Of a DNA stretch of 64,000 nt, positions 20,775-28,947 are shown piece after piece. The notes under the pieces were generated by a model. It was not told where the DNA came from and made no database searches. It saw only the letters and a program-made list of their open reading frames with translations. The position numbers and the translations under genes were made by a program. Origin of the DNA: Streptomyces cyaneofuscatus (lineage in GTDB: Bacteria; Actinomycetota; Actinomycetes; Streptomycetales; Streptomycetaceae). Each line of letters begins with the position of its first letter. The stretch's first letter is position 1. Location of the stretch: assembly GCF_000718135.1 (NCBI RefSeq), contig NZ_JOEM01000013.1, forward strand, positions 186,001 to 250,000, read 5' to 3'.

Positions 20775-21317
20775 TCAGGCCCCCGTCGGGCTGGACAGGC
20801 GTACCGGTTGCGTGCCGGTGATCAGTGTTGCCAGGGCCTCGTCGATGTCCTGGCCCAGGAACCAGTCGCCGGTGTGGTCGATCCCGTACACCCGCCCCTC
20901 CGTGTCGATCGCGAGCACCGCCTGCTCCTCGCCCTCCGCCCCCAGCGGGGCCACCTCCGTCTCCAGGGCGCGGCCCAGGTCGCCCAGGGTCCGGGCGAGG
21001 TGCAGCCCGTGCAGCGGGTCGATGCGTACGGCGGCGGGCGCGATCTGCCGGCCCGGTGCGGACGCGGTGATGTGCAGGGCCCCGAACTCCGCCCAGGCCT
21101 CCACCGCCGCCGGGAAGACCGCGTGCCGGTGCCCGGCGGGCGAGGTGTGGGCGCGCAGGGCGTCGGCCCACTCCTCGGCCTGCCGGATGTCCCAGCGCCC
21201 GGGCTGCCATCCCGCCGCGCGCAGAGCGGCGTCGACGGCGACGGGGAAGCGGGTGGAGTTGTGCGGCGGCCTCTGCTGAGGCGGAAGGTGCGGAGGGTGC
21301 GGCTGCTGGTCGTGCAT
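20775..21317 (-). CDS. SUKH-3 family immunity-type protein
   Basis: A 180-residue protein of the SUKH-3 family. Typical features are the N-terminal VDAALRAAGWQPGRWD, the central FGALHITASAPGRQIAPAAVRIDPL and the C-terminal VYGIDHTGDWFLGQDIDEALATLITG. SUKH proteins are immunity factors in polymorphic toxin systems. It lies 10 bp downstream of the YwqJ-type deaminase gene and is probably cotranscribed, so the deaminase is the natural partner; that pairing is inference. Confidence 0.85.
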   Translation of the reverse strand: MHDQQPHPPHLPPQQRPPHNSTRFPVAVDAALRAAGWQPGRWDIRQAEEWADALRAHTSPAGHRHAVFPAAVEAWAEFGALHITASAPGRQIAPAAVRIDPLHGLHLARTLGDLGRALETEVAPLGAEGEEQAVLAIDTEGRVYGIDHTGDWFLGQDIDEALATLITGTQPVRLSSPTGA

Positions 21318-21327
21318 CGGTGGGCGG

Positions 21328-21861
21328 TCAGCCCTTCTCGGCGGTGGTCGCGGCGCCGGTGGTGGTGAGGTCGACGGGGCGTACGCCGAAGTGGGAGAGG
21401 AGCGCCGAGCAGGATCGGCACGGTGGTGCGTAGCTGCCGTGCAGCGGGTCGCCGTCCTCGCGGATGCGGCGGGCGGTGAGCCGGGAGTGTTTGAGCGCGC
21501 GGCGGGCTTCCCCGTTGGTCAGGGGTTTTCGCTGGGCGCGTTTGGAGCGGCCGCTCTCGGTGGCGGTGAGCTGCCGGGAGAGCAGTATGGCTTCGGGGCA
21601 GCGGCCGGTGAAGCGTTCGCGCTGGCCGCTGGTGAGGGTGTCGAGGAAGTCCTGGACGAGCGGGTGCAGGGCCGGCGGCTGGTCCCCCTTGCCGGCGGTG
21701 CAGGTGAGCGTCTCTCCGCGTACGGACAGCGCGGCGGCCACGGCCGGGAGGATCCCGTCGCGGCGGTGGAGCAGGTGAGGCGTGCGGCTGGTCTCGGTGC
21801 TGCTCCAGTTGAGTCGCGGATCCCCGGATGTGCCATTGGTGACTGTTTGTACTGAATGCAT
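21328..21861 (-). CDS. YwqJ-related deaminase
   Basis: A 177-residue protein with a cytidine-deaminase-like fold. The zinc motifs are RCPEAILLSRQL (C-x-E) near residue 95 and YAPPCRSCSALL (PCxxC) near residue 150, as in the YwqJ family of nucleic-acid or nucleotide deaminase toxins. It has no signal peptide, WXG or RHS delivery domain. It starts at ATG 21861, is divergent from the WHH-SUKH fusion gene, and is followed by the SUKH-3 gene. Confidence 0.83.
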   Translation of the reverse strand: MHSVQTVTNGTSGDPRLNWSSTETSRTPHLLHRRDGILPAVAAALSVRGETLTCTAGKGDQPPALHPLVQDFLDTLTSGQRERFTGRCPEAILLSRQLTATESGRSKRAQRKPLTNGEARRALKHSRLTARRIREDGDPLHGSYAPPCRSCSALLSHFGVRPVDLTTTGAATTAEKG

Positions 21862-22097
21862 GGTGCGGTCGTCCCTCCCTGCAATCCCCCGAGTTGCGGG
21901 GACAGCCTGCCAAATGTGCAACGTCGTGGGGAAGCTGGGTGGGGGAAACGTGTGCGCGTGTCGCCGGAAGGTGCCGGACCGTCGCCTCACCGTCACGCGA
22001 ATGTGACCGTGGGTGACGGAACCGGCGGGGCGGGACCCCCTGTTGCCCCACCGCTTAGGCTGTGCGGAACCACCAGACGCAGCAGGGGGCAACCGCC

Positions 22098-23075
22098 ATG
22101 ACGACAGGTCGGCTCGGGCAGCAAGCCGCGCCACCGAACGCGGCCTATGCCGGTCAGGTCGTGCACTTCCCGGACCCGGTCCGGGCGTCCCGCCACCCCA
22201 GGGGTGTGCGCGTGGGCGACAGCGGCCATCCGGATTTCTCGCCGTACGCGCGGGCCGCCGCCGAGATCGCCGACCCCCCGCAGGGGTTCGGTGTCGACGA
22301 GCTGCGGCTGACCGACTACGTGTCGGCGAACGCGGCGATGGCGGCCTCCGGCCATGAGCTGTGGGACACGATTCCGGCGGTCGCGACGCCGCACGGCTGG
22401 ACCTGGCACCACGTGGCGGGCGGCCGGCGGATGGAGCTGGTGCCGGTCGAGGTGAAGGCGCTGCTGCGTCACCACGGCGGCCTGGCGACGACCGAGGTGG
22501 ACCAGAACCGGCGCGGTACGCGCCCGTTGCAGGAGACCCGCCCCGCGCATTTCCGGCTGCCCAAGGGCGCGGTCGCGGTGAGCGAGCAGCAGATCCAGGG
22601 CGTCGAGGAGGACCTCGGTTACCGGCTGCCGGGCGCCTACCGTTCCTTCCTCAAAGCGGCGGGCGGTTCGGCCCCGGTGGGGGCCGCGCTGGACGCCGAG
22701 TTGGGGCTGCTGGTGGACCAGCCGTTCTTCACGGTGCGTGACGAGGCGGCCGTCAACGACCTGGTGTACGTGAACAAGTGTCTGCGGGACCACTTCACCA
22801 AGGACTACCTGGGCGTCGCCTTCGTCCAGGGCGGGATCCTGGCCGTGAAGGTGCGCGGGCAGGACGTCGGTTCGGTGTGGTTCTGCCCGTACGACGATGC
22901 CCGGGACCAGGACGGCTGGAGCGTGCAGGAGCGCGTGGAGCGGCTGTTGCTGCCCTGCGGTGCGGACTTCGACGCCTTCCTCCAGCGGCTGGCGGGCAAC
23001 CCGCCGGAGCTGGAGACGGTGGCGAACCTGATGGTGGACGGCGGCTTCGCGCGCGCCGTCCCGGTGGAGGGGTGA
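22098..23075 (+). CDS. WHH-type HNH nuclease domain fused to SUKH-1 (SMI1/KNR4)
   Basis: A 325-residue two-domain protein. Residues about 45-140 end in the segment HGWTWHHVAGGRRMELVPVE then HHGGLAT, the hallmark of the WHH branch of HNH/EndoVII toxin nucleases. Residues about 165-315 are a SMI1/KNR4 (SUKH-1) domain: VSEQQIQGVEEDLGYRLPGAYRSFL, then VGAALDAELGLLVDQPFF. A toxin-type nuclease and its usual immunity domain in one chain implies a self-inhibited enzyme or a domesticated one. A TAGGCT -10-like hexamer lies at 22056-22061. The next gene overlaps by 4 bp. Confidence 0.82.
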   Translation: MTTGRLGQQAAPPNAAYAGQVVHFPDPVRASRHPRGVRVGDSGHPDFSPYARAAAEIADPPQGFGVDELRLTDYVSANAAMAASGHELWDTIPAVATPHGWTWHHVAGGRRMELVPVEVKALLRHHGGLATTEVDQNRRGTRPLQETRPAHFRLPKGAVAVSEQQIQGVEEDLGYRLPGAYRSFLKAAGGSAPVGAALDAELGLLVDQPFFTVRDEAAVNDLVYVNKCLRDHFTKDYLGVAFVQGGILAVKVRGQDVGSVWFCPYDDARDQDGWSVQERVERLLLPCGADFDAFLQRLAGNPPELETVANLMVDGGFARAVPVEG

Positions 23076-25663
23076 GCGCGGTGGTGACTTTCGCGCAGGC
23101 GCAGGAGCGGGCGGACGAGTGGGTCAACGGTGACGTGCCCGCGTACCAGCACCGTGAGGTCCGGGTCCGTGAGTTCGAGCTGGGTTTCGTGGTGTGGGCC
23201 GAGGACCGCGCGGAGGGCCCCGTCTCGGACGGGGGCCGTCAGCGGCTGGTGATCGCCCGGGACAGCGGTGAGGCGACGTTGTGGCCGGGGCTGCCGGTGG
23301 GTGAGGTGATCCGGCGGTACGAGGAGGAGTACGGGACCCCGGTGGGTGCGCCGGCCGCCGCGCCGGAGCCGCCGCAGCGGGTGGACCTGAACCAGACGTC
23401 GTTCCTGCTGACGCCGCCGGAGTGGCTCCAGGAGGCGGCGGACAAGCTGGGAATCCCGGACCACCGGGCGGAGCGCCGGGCGGCGGCGGAGCAGGAGGAG
23501 GCTGCGGCGGACGGGGAGGCTTCGGCTGCGGACGGGGAGGCTTCGGCTGCTCCCGCCGCTCCCGGCGCTCCCGCCGCTTCCGCCGCTTCCGCCTCGGGCC
23601 GGACGGCCGGCGGAACGCCCGTACCCGCTCCTGCGGATGAGCCCGCCGACGCCACCCCCGCACCCTCCTGGCCCGCCGCAGGTGGCAGCTCGGGCGGTGC
23701 GGGTGGCGCCTACGAGCCGACCGCCAACGACGGCGTGCCCGCCGACGCGACCCCGTGGGCCGGTACGGACACCAACTCCGCCGACTCCGACGACGGGGCC
23801 GTTCCGCTGCCCGCGACCGTGTTCGCGCCGCCGCTGTCGGGGACGGACGACGAGGAGGCCCCGCCGCCGGTGGTGTCGGCGGAGGCACCGACCGCGCTGA
23901 TGTCGGGAGGCAGCCAGCTCCCGCGTACGCAGGTGGCGCCCGCACTCAAGCCCGCCGACCCGCCTTCCCAGGGCGCCGGGGACATCGCGGACGCGGCAAC
24001 CAGCAAGGCCGTGGTGCCCCCGCGCGGTTCGCGTGGCGCGGGTCCGACGACCCCGCCGCCGCCCGGTGCGCCCGGGATCCCCGGCGTACGCCCCGGTGCG
24101 ACGCCGCCGCCCTCGGGCCCGGGTGCGCCCGGTGCTCCGGCGGGCGGGTACATCCCGACGCAGCTCGTCTCCCAGCTCGGCCCGCCCGGCGCCACCCCGC
24201 CGCCCGGTCCGCCCGGCGCCCCGCAGCCGCCTGCTCCTCCCGGTCCGCCGCCGGGCTCCACGCCCCCTCCGGGCGGCGGGGTCCACCACGCGGCGACGAT
24301 GCTCGCCGACGGCAGCAGCATCGGCGCGGGCGTCCCGGCCGCTCCGGGCGCACCCCGCCCGCCGGGCCCTCCCGGCGCCCCGGGCGCCCCGCTGCCCCCG
24401 GGCCCTCCCGGTGTCCCCGGCGCCCCGCAGCCCCCCGGCCCGCCCGGTCCTCCCGGGCCCCCCGGACCTCCGCCCGGCTCCACGCCGCCCCCCGGCGGGG
24501 TGCACCACGCGGAGACGATGTTCGCGAACTCCGGCCCGATCCCGGTCCCGGGCCCGCCCGGCCCTCCCGGACCTCCGCCCGGTGTTCCGCAGGGCGGTGC
24601 CCCCGGTCCCGTACACACTCCGCCGGCTCCCGGTCCGCACACCCCGCCGCCGCCCCCGGCGTACGGCTATCCGCAGCAGCCCTCCGGTCTGCCGACCGTG
24701 GGCCCCGGCTACCAGGCGGTGCTGCGGTTCCGGGCGCCGGACGGCAGTGAGCAGCAGTTGATCCGGCGTTCGGCGCCGGGCACCCCGCACCCCGAGTGGC
24801 AGATGCTGCACGAGCTGCGGGCGATGAACGTGCCGCCGCAGCAGGTGATCGAGCTGCACACGGAGCTGGAGTCCTGCGAGCTGCCGGGCGGGTACTGCGC
24901 CCGGATGATCCGGGAGACCTGGCCGCAGGTGCGGATCACCAGCGTGGCGCCGTACGGCACCGATCACGCGAGCCGTCAGCAGGGCATGCAGCACCTCCTC
25001 ACCCACCAGGGCGAGCTGCACCAGGTGGCGGACGGCCCGGCGCGGCCGGCTCCGCTGCGGGCGCCGCTGCCGCAGATGCCGCCCGCCCCGGCGTTGCCGC
25101 CGGAGGCGGTGGCCGAGGAGCTGCTCCAGGCGTTCGGTCCGCAGGGGATCCTGCGGTTCGACCAGCGTGCGGTGTCGCGTCAGGGTGTGCCCGAGATCGT
25201 CGCCCGTACGTTGGTGTGGGCGGGGCTGCCCGCCGATTTCGGGCCGTTCTTCTGGGCGCAGCCGGGGCAGCCGGTGGTGCCGACGCTGGGCGAGCTCGCG
25301 GCGCAGCGGCAGGTGCAGGCGGCGCCGGACGCGGGGTCGTACCTGGTGATGGGTACGGACTTCGGGCGCGCGATCTGTGTCCAGTACGGGACGGCGAACA
25401 TCGTGGCCGTGCCGGTGGAGGCGGGTCCGGGCGGTCAGTCGGTGGCGCCGCAGTTCGTGAACACGGGGCTGCCGGAGTTCGTGCGGTCGATGGCGCTGCT
25501 GGGCCGGATGTGGCGGCTCCGGTTCGGGCTGACCCCGGAGCAGGCGGGCCGGTGGACCGTCGATTTCCAGGCACAGCTGGTGGCGCTGGATCCGGCGGCG
25601 CTGGCGTCGCCGGAGAGCTGGTGGTCGGTGCTGCTGGAGCAGATGTGGGACGGTCTGCTCTGA
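23072..25663 (+). CDS. multidomain protein: N-terminal immunity-like, Pro-rich linker, deaminase-like, SUKH-4
   Basis: An 863-residue protein. Residues 1-90 (TFAQAQERADEWVNGD to VIRRYEEEYG) resemble a YrhB/Imm35-type domain. About 450 low-complexity residues follow: Ala/Glu-rich, then collagen-like PPGPPGPPG runs (24040-24690). Next is a deaminase-like domain, YQAVLRFRAPDGSEQQ to VIELHTELESCELPGGYC, whose T-E-L-E-x-C and second Cys recall XOO_2897-type deaminases, although Cys spacing is C-x6-C rather than CxxC. The C-terminus (LLQAFGPQGILRFDQRAV onward) is SUKH-4. The GTG at 23072 overlaps the upstream stop; GTGs at 23081 and 23084 are alternatives. Confidence 0.75.
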   Translation: MSAVVTFAQAQERADEWVNGDVPAYQHREVRVREFELGFVVWAEDRAEGPVSDGGRQRLVIARDSGEATLWPGLPVGEVIRRYEEEYGTPVGAPAAAPEPPQRVDLNQTSFLLTPPEWLQEAADKLGIPDHRAERRAAAEQEEAAADGEASAADGEASAAPAAPGAPAASAASASGRTAGGTPVPAPADEPADATPAPSWPAAGGSSGGAGGAYEPTANDGVPADATPWAGTDTNSADSDDGAVPLPATVFAPPLSGTDDEEAPPPVVSAEAPTALMSGGSQLPRTQVAPALKPADPPSQGAGDIADAATSKAVVPPRGSRGAGPTTPPPPGAPGIPGVRPGATPPPSGPGAPGAPAGGYIPTQLVSQLGPPGATPPPGPPGAPQPPAPPGPPPGSTPPPGGGVHHAATMLADGSSIGAGVPAAPGAPRPPGPPGAPGAPLPPGPPGVPGAPQPPGPPGPPGPPGPPPGSTPPPGGVHHAETMFANSGPIPVPGPPGPPGPPPGVPQGGAPGPVHTPPAPGPHTPPPPPAYGYPQQPSGLPTVGPGYQAVLRFRAPDGSEQQLIRRSAPGTPHPEWQMLHELRAMNVPPQQVIELHTELESCELPGGYCARMIRETWPQVRITSVAPYGTDHASRQQGMQHLLTHQGELHQVADGPARPAPLRAPLPQMPPAPALPPEAVAEELLQAFGPQGILRFDQRAVSRQGVPEIVARTLVWAGLPADFGPFFWAQPGQPVVPTLGELAAQRQVQAAPDAGSYLVMGTDFGRAICVQYGTANIVAVPVEAGPGGQSVAPQFVNTGLPEFVRSMALLGRMWRLRFGLTPEQAGRWTVDFQAQLVALDPAALASPESWWSVLLEQMWDGLL

Positions 25664-25700
25664 TCCGTACCGCTGGCCGATAGAGGTCGGCAGAGGTTGT

Positions 25701-25738
25701 ACGAGGCACCCGGTCCGGGGACGGATCGGGTGCCTCGT
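25701..25738 (+). terminator. hairpin after the SUKH-4 gene
   Basis: Twelve-bp perfect arms ACGAGGCACCCG (25701-25712) and complement (25727-25738) with a 14-nt loop lie 38 bp after the stop codon. Confidence 0.75.
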
Positions 25739-25902
25739 GGCGTACCGGGCGTGTGACGCCGGTCGCTTTACGTCCTGAAAGCGCCTGATCGATTCCGACT
25801 TCCGGCCCCAATTGCCGCATCCTTGACGTATCGCGGGGAGACCCGTGTGCGCCTGCGTGTCCGTGTGTCCGTAATCCGTATGTCGTAGAAGGGCTTCAGG
25901 CT

Positions 25903-26802
25903 ATGAGTGCTGGACCGGTGTCCGCGTTCGACGTCGTCGGCGTGCGGGGGCGTGGTTACCGTCCGGAGCAGGTGGACCGCGCGGTGGCGGAGCGGAGCGC
26001 CGAGCGGGAGAGGGCGCTCGCCGAGGTCGTACGGCTGGAGCGGCTGGCGCAGGAGCTTGGGGCGGAGGCGGCCCGGCTGGCGGAGACCGTGGCGGGGCTG
26101 CCCGAGCAGGATTACGCGGAGCTGGGGGAGCGGGCGCAGCACATTCTGGCGCTGGCACAGGAGCAGGCGGCTTCCCTGCGGGCGGACGCGGAGGCGGCGG
26201 GCCAGGAGCTGGCGGACGCGGCCGACGCCGAGGGCCGCGCGCTGGCGGACGCGGCACGGGAGGCGGCGGACGCGGTGCGGGCCGCTGCCGTGGCGGCGGC
26301 GGAGGAGCGGGTCGCCGAGGCGGTCCGGGAGGCCGAGGGCGTGCTCGCGGCGGCCCGCAAGGAGGCCGAGGAGGTGCGCGGGGCGGCCGAGGAGGCCATG
26401 GCGCAGACCCGGAGCCGTACGGCGAGTGTGCTGTCCCACCAGGACCAGGAGCACGCGGAGCGCCACCAGGCCGCCGAGGCCGAGATCGCCGCGGCCGAGG
26501 CGGAGTCGGAGGCGCGCCACAAGGAGCTGACCGACCGGGCGGAGGCGCTGCTCGCGGAGGCGTCCCGGGCGCTGGCGGAGACCCGGGAGGCGGCCCGCCA
26601 CGGCCAGGAGGACGCGGAGGCGCGGGCGGCCGAGATCCTGTCGGAGGCCCGGGTGCGCGAGGAGCGGATCGTCCGCGAGACCGAGCGCGTGCTGCGGGAG
26701 CACGAGGAGGGCCGCGAGGAGGTCCAGGCGCACATGGCGCACGTCCGCAGCTCACTGGCGGCGCTGACGGGGCGGGTGACGGCGGGGGCGGGGGAGGACT
26801 GA
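25903..26802 (+). CDS. coiled-coil (DivIVA/cellulose-binding-protein-like) cytoskeletal protein
   Basis: A 299-residue, almost fully helical, Ala/Glu/Arg-rich protein. The N-terminus FDVVGVRGRGYRPEQVDRAV matches the DivIVA-type membrane-targeting segment (RGYxxxQVD), and the rest is a long heptad coiled coil. In Streptomyces such proteins are annotated as cellulose-binding proteins and resemble Scy/FilP polarity factors. It has its own promoter region of about 160 bp after the terminator. The exact role is not deducible from sequence. Confidence 0.78.
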   Translation: MSAGPVSAFDVVGVRGRGYRPEQVDRAVAERSAERERALAEVVRLERLAQELGAEAARLAETVAGLPEQDYAELGERAQHILALAQEQAASLRADAEAAGQELADAADAEGRALADAAREAADAVRAAAVAAAEERVAEAVREAEGVLAAARKEAEEVRGAAEEAMAQTRSRTASVLSHQDQEHAERHQAAEAEIAAAEAESEARHKELTDRAEALLAEASRALAETREAARHGQEDAEARAAEILSEARVREERIVRETERVLREHEEGREEVQAHMAHVRSSLAALTGRVTAGAGED

Positions 26803-26847
26803 GGGTCCCGCGCGGGCCGTCCGGGTCCGCGCGAGGGAGGGGCCCGC

Positions 26848-27041
26848 TCACGGCCAGGTACGTTCGATGCGATCGTGCCGCACGGCGTAGGCGGACGGGC
26901 CGCCCTTGGCGATCGCCTGATGGTTCGCTGTGCGGTGGGTGTGGAGCCGTTCGACCATCCGGATGCTCGGGAGCTGCGTTCCCGCAGCCCGTCGGCCAGG
27001 CGACGCCCGAGGTTGCGGTCGAGGAAGAATTCAGGCGGCAA
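26848..27041 (-). pseudogene. broken DUF5615 (PIN-like) toxin gene
   Basis: From a TTG at 27041 the frame reads PPEFFLDRNLGRRLADGLRE, the start of DUF5615 PIN-like proteins. The rest of the family's C-terminus lies in a different frame: QLPSIRMVERLHTHRTANHQ, then AIAKGGPSAYAVRHDRIERT and a stop at 26848. The central 60 or so residues, including later acidic catalytic positions, are missing. An internal deletion with frameshift therefore destroyed the toxin. The first codons overlap the 3' end of the DUF433 antitoxin gene, the normal order for this pair. Confidence 0.8.
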
Positions 27042-27687
27042 GCTGCACCACGGCTTCGCAGAGAGCGCCCACCTGCTCCGGGGTCATATCGAAGTCGTAC
27101 GCGATGTCCTCGACGGTCTCGCCGGCTTCCCACAGATCGGTGATGGCCTGGACCGGGACACGATTGGCCGCGACCACAGGCAGCCCGCGGCCGAAGCGCG
27201 GGTCGATCACGACGGGCACGGTCTCCCCGTACTGACTCAGCTGGAGGCTGGAGGGGAAGTCGTCGTCCGCCTCCCACGTCAGATAGCGGAGGTACTGGGC
27301 CACGACCTCCTGGATCGGGGCCTGGCCGTCCCTGGCCCTGCGCAGGTCTCCGAGGCCGTGCTCGACGAAGATGTCCACGCCGTCCGTGGCGATGCGCTTC
27401 GAGACAAGACCGTACGGAGTGTCGAAGGCATCCCGTACGGCTGCTGCCGCCTCCCTGATCTCGCTCATCCGCAGGCCCAGGGTGCGCAGGGAGCGCAGGA
27501 CGTGGGCTTCGGCCACCGCGATGAAGGGGATGGACGGCTGCCTCTTGCGCGTGGGTTCGACGGCGTGGATCAGCGGGGCGCCGGCGGCCTTTCCGTTCAG
27601 CCAGCTCGTGAGCGTCGAATACGGGATCTCCAGGTACGAGGACGTCTCGGCGGGCGTCAGAAGCCCGTCCGTAAATCTGTCGACCAT
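27031..27687 (-). CDS. DUF433 antitoxin-like protein
   Basis: A 218-residue protein with an N-terminal MerR-like DNA-binding region (LLTPAETSSYLEIPYSTLTSWL) and a C-terminal DUF433 domain (VVAANRVPVQAITDLWEAGE then TVEDIAYDFDMTPEQVGALC). DUF433 proteins are antitoxins to DUF5615 toxins. ATG 27687 is preceded by GGGAGGTGG. It is intact although its toxin partner downstream is broken, so it may persist as an orphan regulator. Confidence 0.87.
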   Translation of the reverse strand: MVDRFTDGLLTPAETSSYLEIPYSTLTSWLNGKAAGAPLIHAVEPTRKRQPSIPFIAVAEAHVLRSLRTLGLRMSEIREAAAAVRDAFDTPYGLVSKRIATDGVDIFVEHGLGDLRRARDGQAPIQEVVAQYLRYLTWEADDDFPSSLQLSQYGETVPVVIDPRFGRGLPVVAANRVPVQAITDLWEAGETVEDIAYDFDMTPEQVGALCEAVVQLAA

Positions 27688-27783
27688 GATCCACCTCCCG
27701 TAGACGATGCCGCATCGTTGCACACCAGCCTGCCAGCGCCCGGCCGCGGACACATCCCGGACCGAGCGCCCGGCGAGTGGCGG

Positions 27784-27990
27784 TCAGCGGGTGGCGATCC
27801 CGCTGATGAAGGCGGTCCAGGCGGTGGCGGGGAGGATGAGTGCGGGGCCGCCCGGCCTCTTGCTGTCACGGACGGGGACGACGCCGGGGAATCCGTCCGC
27901 CACCTGCACGCAGTTGCCGCCTTCCTGGTTGCTGTAGCTGCTGCTGCGCCAGGCGGCGGCGGTCAGGTCGGGACGGGACGCGGCTTCCAC
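27784..27990 (-). CDS. DUF397 family protein
   Basis: A 68-residue protein with the DUF397 pattern TAAAWRSSSYSNQEGGNCVQVAD, shown in part, then VPVRDSKRPGGPALILPATAWTAF. DUF397 proteins are the small partners of XRE regulators in whiJ-like loci of Streptomyces, and some behave as antitoxins or development regulators. It starts with GTG 27990 inside the 3' end of the XRE gene, an overlap of 125 bp. Confidence 0.88.
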   Translation of the reverse strand: MEAASRPDLTAAAWRSSSYSNQEGGNCVQVADGFPGVVPVRDSKRPGGPALILPATAWTAFISGIATR

Positions 27991-28810
27991 GGTAATCGGC
28001 CTCCAGCACGGATCGGATCAGTTCGAGCGACATCAGCGGCGGGAGCGCCATCGCCCTGAGGTGATCGTAGGTCAGAACGAACCGTTCGACCTCGTCCGGT
28101 TCCTCGGTCAGCTGACCGTTGTGCGCGCCCTCGGTGTAGGCCACTTCGGAGCCGTCCGGCATGACGAGCACGGTGAGGGAGCCGCCCAGCGAGCCGTGCT
28201 CGCCTTGGTCGAACGGCAGCACCTGGAGGGTGATGTCGGGCTCCTCGGCCAACCGGAGCAGTTTCTCCAACTGGCCGCGCATCACCGCCTTTCCACCGAC
28301 CGGCCGGCGGAGCACGGCCTCGTCGAGGATGATCCACAGGTGCGGCCGGTCCGGACCGGTGAGCCGCCTCTGGCGGTCGAGCCGGGCCGTGACACGTTCC
28401 TCCAGATGCTCGGCGTCCCGCAGCGAGTAGCCGACGCTCAGCAACGCCCGCGCGTACTCCGGGGTTTGCAGCAGGCCTGGCACGGCGTGCGAGGCGTACT
28501 CGCGGATCACCCTGGCCCGGGCCGAGTAGGCGATGAACGCCTGCGACCAGTCCGGAAAGGCCTCTCGCTGTACGAACGGCCACAGGTCGATCAACAAGTC
28601 GTCCGCCACCAGCTCCCGGTCCAGGGACCGGGTCAGCTCCAGCGTCGGTTTCGCTCCGGTCGCGCGTTCGATCTGGGTGATGCGGCTGCCGACCACGTGG
28701 GTGCGGGCACCCACTTCGGTCTGGGTGAGTCCGGCCGCCTCGCGGAGCTTGCGTACGCGGGTGCCGAAGAGGGCGGCCATGGAGGCCTGCGGGTCAATTG
28801 CTTTGGCCAC
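27866..28810 (-). CDS. XRE family regulator with DUF5753 domain (WhiJ-like)
   Basis: A 314-residue regulator. The HTH is RVRKLREAAGLTQTEVGART near residue 18, and the DUF5753 domain follows (YASHAVPGLLQTPEYARALL, and later LPFDQGEHGSLGGSLTVLVM). The start is GTG 28810; ATG 28780 is an alternative. The last 40 or so residues are Arg/Gln-rich and read through the DUF397 gene in another frame, which is longer than usual for the family and may come from loss of the original stop. With the DUF397 protein and the divergent ATPase it forms a whiJ-like triad. Confidence 0.85.
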   Translation of the reverse strand: MAKAIDPQASMAALFGTRVRKLREAAGLTQTEVGARTHVVGSRITQIERATGAKPTLELTRSLDRELVADDLLIDLWPFVQREAFPDWSQAFIAYSARARVIREYASHAVPGLLQTPEYARALLSVGYSLRDAEHLEERVTARLDRQRRLTGPDRPHLWIILDEAVLRRPVGGKAVMRGQLEKLLRLAEEPDITLQVLPFDQGEHGSLGGSLTVLVMPDGSEVAYTEGAHNGQLTEEPDEVERFVLTYDHLRAMALPPLMSLELIRSVLEADYRGSRVPSRPDRRRLAQQQLQQPGRRQLRAGGGRIPRRRPRP

Positions 28811-28947
28811 GGCGTTACTTCCGTTTCTTACGGCCTGCGAGGTAAGGCGCTGTCACCTTTCGAGGCTAGGGCGGACGGCCGACTCTTGAGTACGGAACGT
28901 CACGGAGCCCGCACGTGTGGGTGACGTGAGGAGCGTCGAGCGAGCGG

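Noticed and set aside
24040..24690. Possible collagen-like or CRISPR-like repeat array
   Set aside because: Repeats are codon-level PPG/APG runs within one reading frame without constant repeat and spacer lengths, so not CRISPR and not a separate repeat element.
22805..25021. Minus-strand open frame opposite the SUKH-4 protein
   Set aside because: Its repeats merely mirror the Pro/Gly repeats of the real gene; no start context or domain.
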